DNA of 6,356 bases from Nitrospirota bacterium. GTDB lineage: Bacteria > Nitrospirota > Thermodesulfovibrionia > Thermodesulfovibrionales > Magnetobacteriaceae. The stretch is taken from the NCBI GenBank assembly GCA_015232165.1, contig JADGAE010000111.1:1-6356 (forward strand), in the 5' to 3' direction. Position 1 is the first letter of the stretch, and each line of letters opens with the position of its first letter. The notes beneath the pieces are model-generated. The model ran no database searches. It saw nothing but the letters and a program-made list of their open reading frames with translations, and had not been told where the DNA came from. Shown here in pieces: positions 6,168 through 6,356 of this stretch. The position numbers were made by a program, and so were the translations under genes.

Positions 6168-6305
6168 ACCAACTGCCATCAGGGTAAGACAACCTATACA
6201 AACAGTTATTAACAACTTATTACATAGGAAAAATTTTCCCGGTACAATAAGACCCCGATATGCACCAGGCGATAGTGTTATGGTGAGTGGTTACGCCACT
6301 TTAAA

Positions 6306-6356
6306 GGGGTCAAGGGGGCCGGCCCCCTTGCAGGGGGTTCTGAAGGGGGGCGGAGC
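6306..6356. repeat. G-tract repeat element with 20-bp perfect palindrome, cut by the window edge
   Basis: Positions 6311-6330 form a perfect 20-bp palindrome, two mirror arms of CAAGGGGGCC. It is surrounded by G-tracts at 6306-6309, 6314-6318, 6333-6337 and 6345-6350, all on the plus strand. The composition contrasts sharply with the AT-rich DNA before it. The last bases (GGGGGGCGGAGC) look like the first arm of another hairpin that continues outside. This resembles REP-like dispersed intergenic repeats; I see only one copy in this window. Confidence 0.6.

Larger units (their letters stand above)
5968..6356. other. Gene-free region at right edge with promoters, hairpins and G-rich palindrome
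   Basis: No convincing gene occurs in these 389 bases. The left part holds the minus-strand promoter of the deacetylase. Small inverted repeats occur at 6105-6117 (GGAAT/ATTCC), 6227-6239 (GGAAAA/TTTTCC) and 6286-6300 (AGTGG/CCACT, 5-nt loop). A plus-strand promoter-like sequence lies at 6139-6167, and the last 50 bases switch abruptly to G-rich repeat DNA. Confidence 0.6.

Noticed and set aside
6207..6229. TTATTAACA and TTATTACAT as DnaA boxes, suggesting an origin
   Set aside because: Each misses key consensus bases, there are only two, and no replication gene is nearby.
6280..6356. ATG-started frame open to the window end
   Set aside because: It has no ribosome-binding site and runs through the palindromic repeat, giving Gly/Pro-rich text; more likely non-coding.
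1..6356. CRISPR array, tRNA, rRNA, insertion sequence or phage genes
   Set aside because: I found no regularly spaced repeats, no tRNA-like cloverleaf, no rRNA signature and no transposase or integrase motif.

Overview
The window holds six protein-coding genes in two blocks that face each other and meet at position 1768-1771. Type II secretion genes mark the source as a diderm (Gram-negative-type) bacterium. The mixed G+C coding style and the G-rich palindromic repeat at the right edge would fit an environmental lineage such as magnetotactic Nitrospirota, but that placement is an impression from memory and not proven here.

Left block, plus strand: after an AT-rich leader (1-285) comes an unrecognised three-helix membrane protein with a His/Met/Cys-rich N-terminus. 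It is followed 31 nt later by a Crp/Fnr-type transcription factor whose effector pocket and DNA-recognition helix both depart from E. coli CRP. The two look like one operon, with the regulator perhaps reading something the membrane protein senses.

Right block, minus strand, read from right to left: a PIG-L/LmbE-type zinc deacetylase, then 15 nt later a two-helix potassium channel with a cytoplasmic RCK gating domain, then after a 94-nt gap gspK and gspL, which overlap as TAATG. A strong extended -10 promoter (6001-6009) stands in front of the deacetylase-channel pair. gspK and gspL encode the tip pseudopilin and the inner-membrane assembly-platform protein of a type II secretion system. No gspM or other gsp gene follows, so the pair is separated from the rest of the machine.

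The two most striking signals are translational and transcriptional. Codon 109 of the channel is an ATG preceded by GGAGG at 6-nt spacing, exactly at the boundary between pore and RCK domain. This matches the internal start that MthK uses to make free gating subunits. Second, the crp and gspL stop codons overlap (CTAA), and an 11-bp hairpin sits right there. It acts plausibly as a terminator for both genes and is coded within the last codons of gspL. The right end (5968-6356) has no gene but carries a promoter-like sequence on the plus strand and a 20-bp perfect G/C palindrome among G-tracts.
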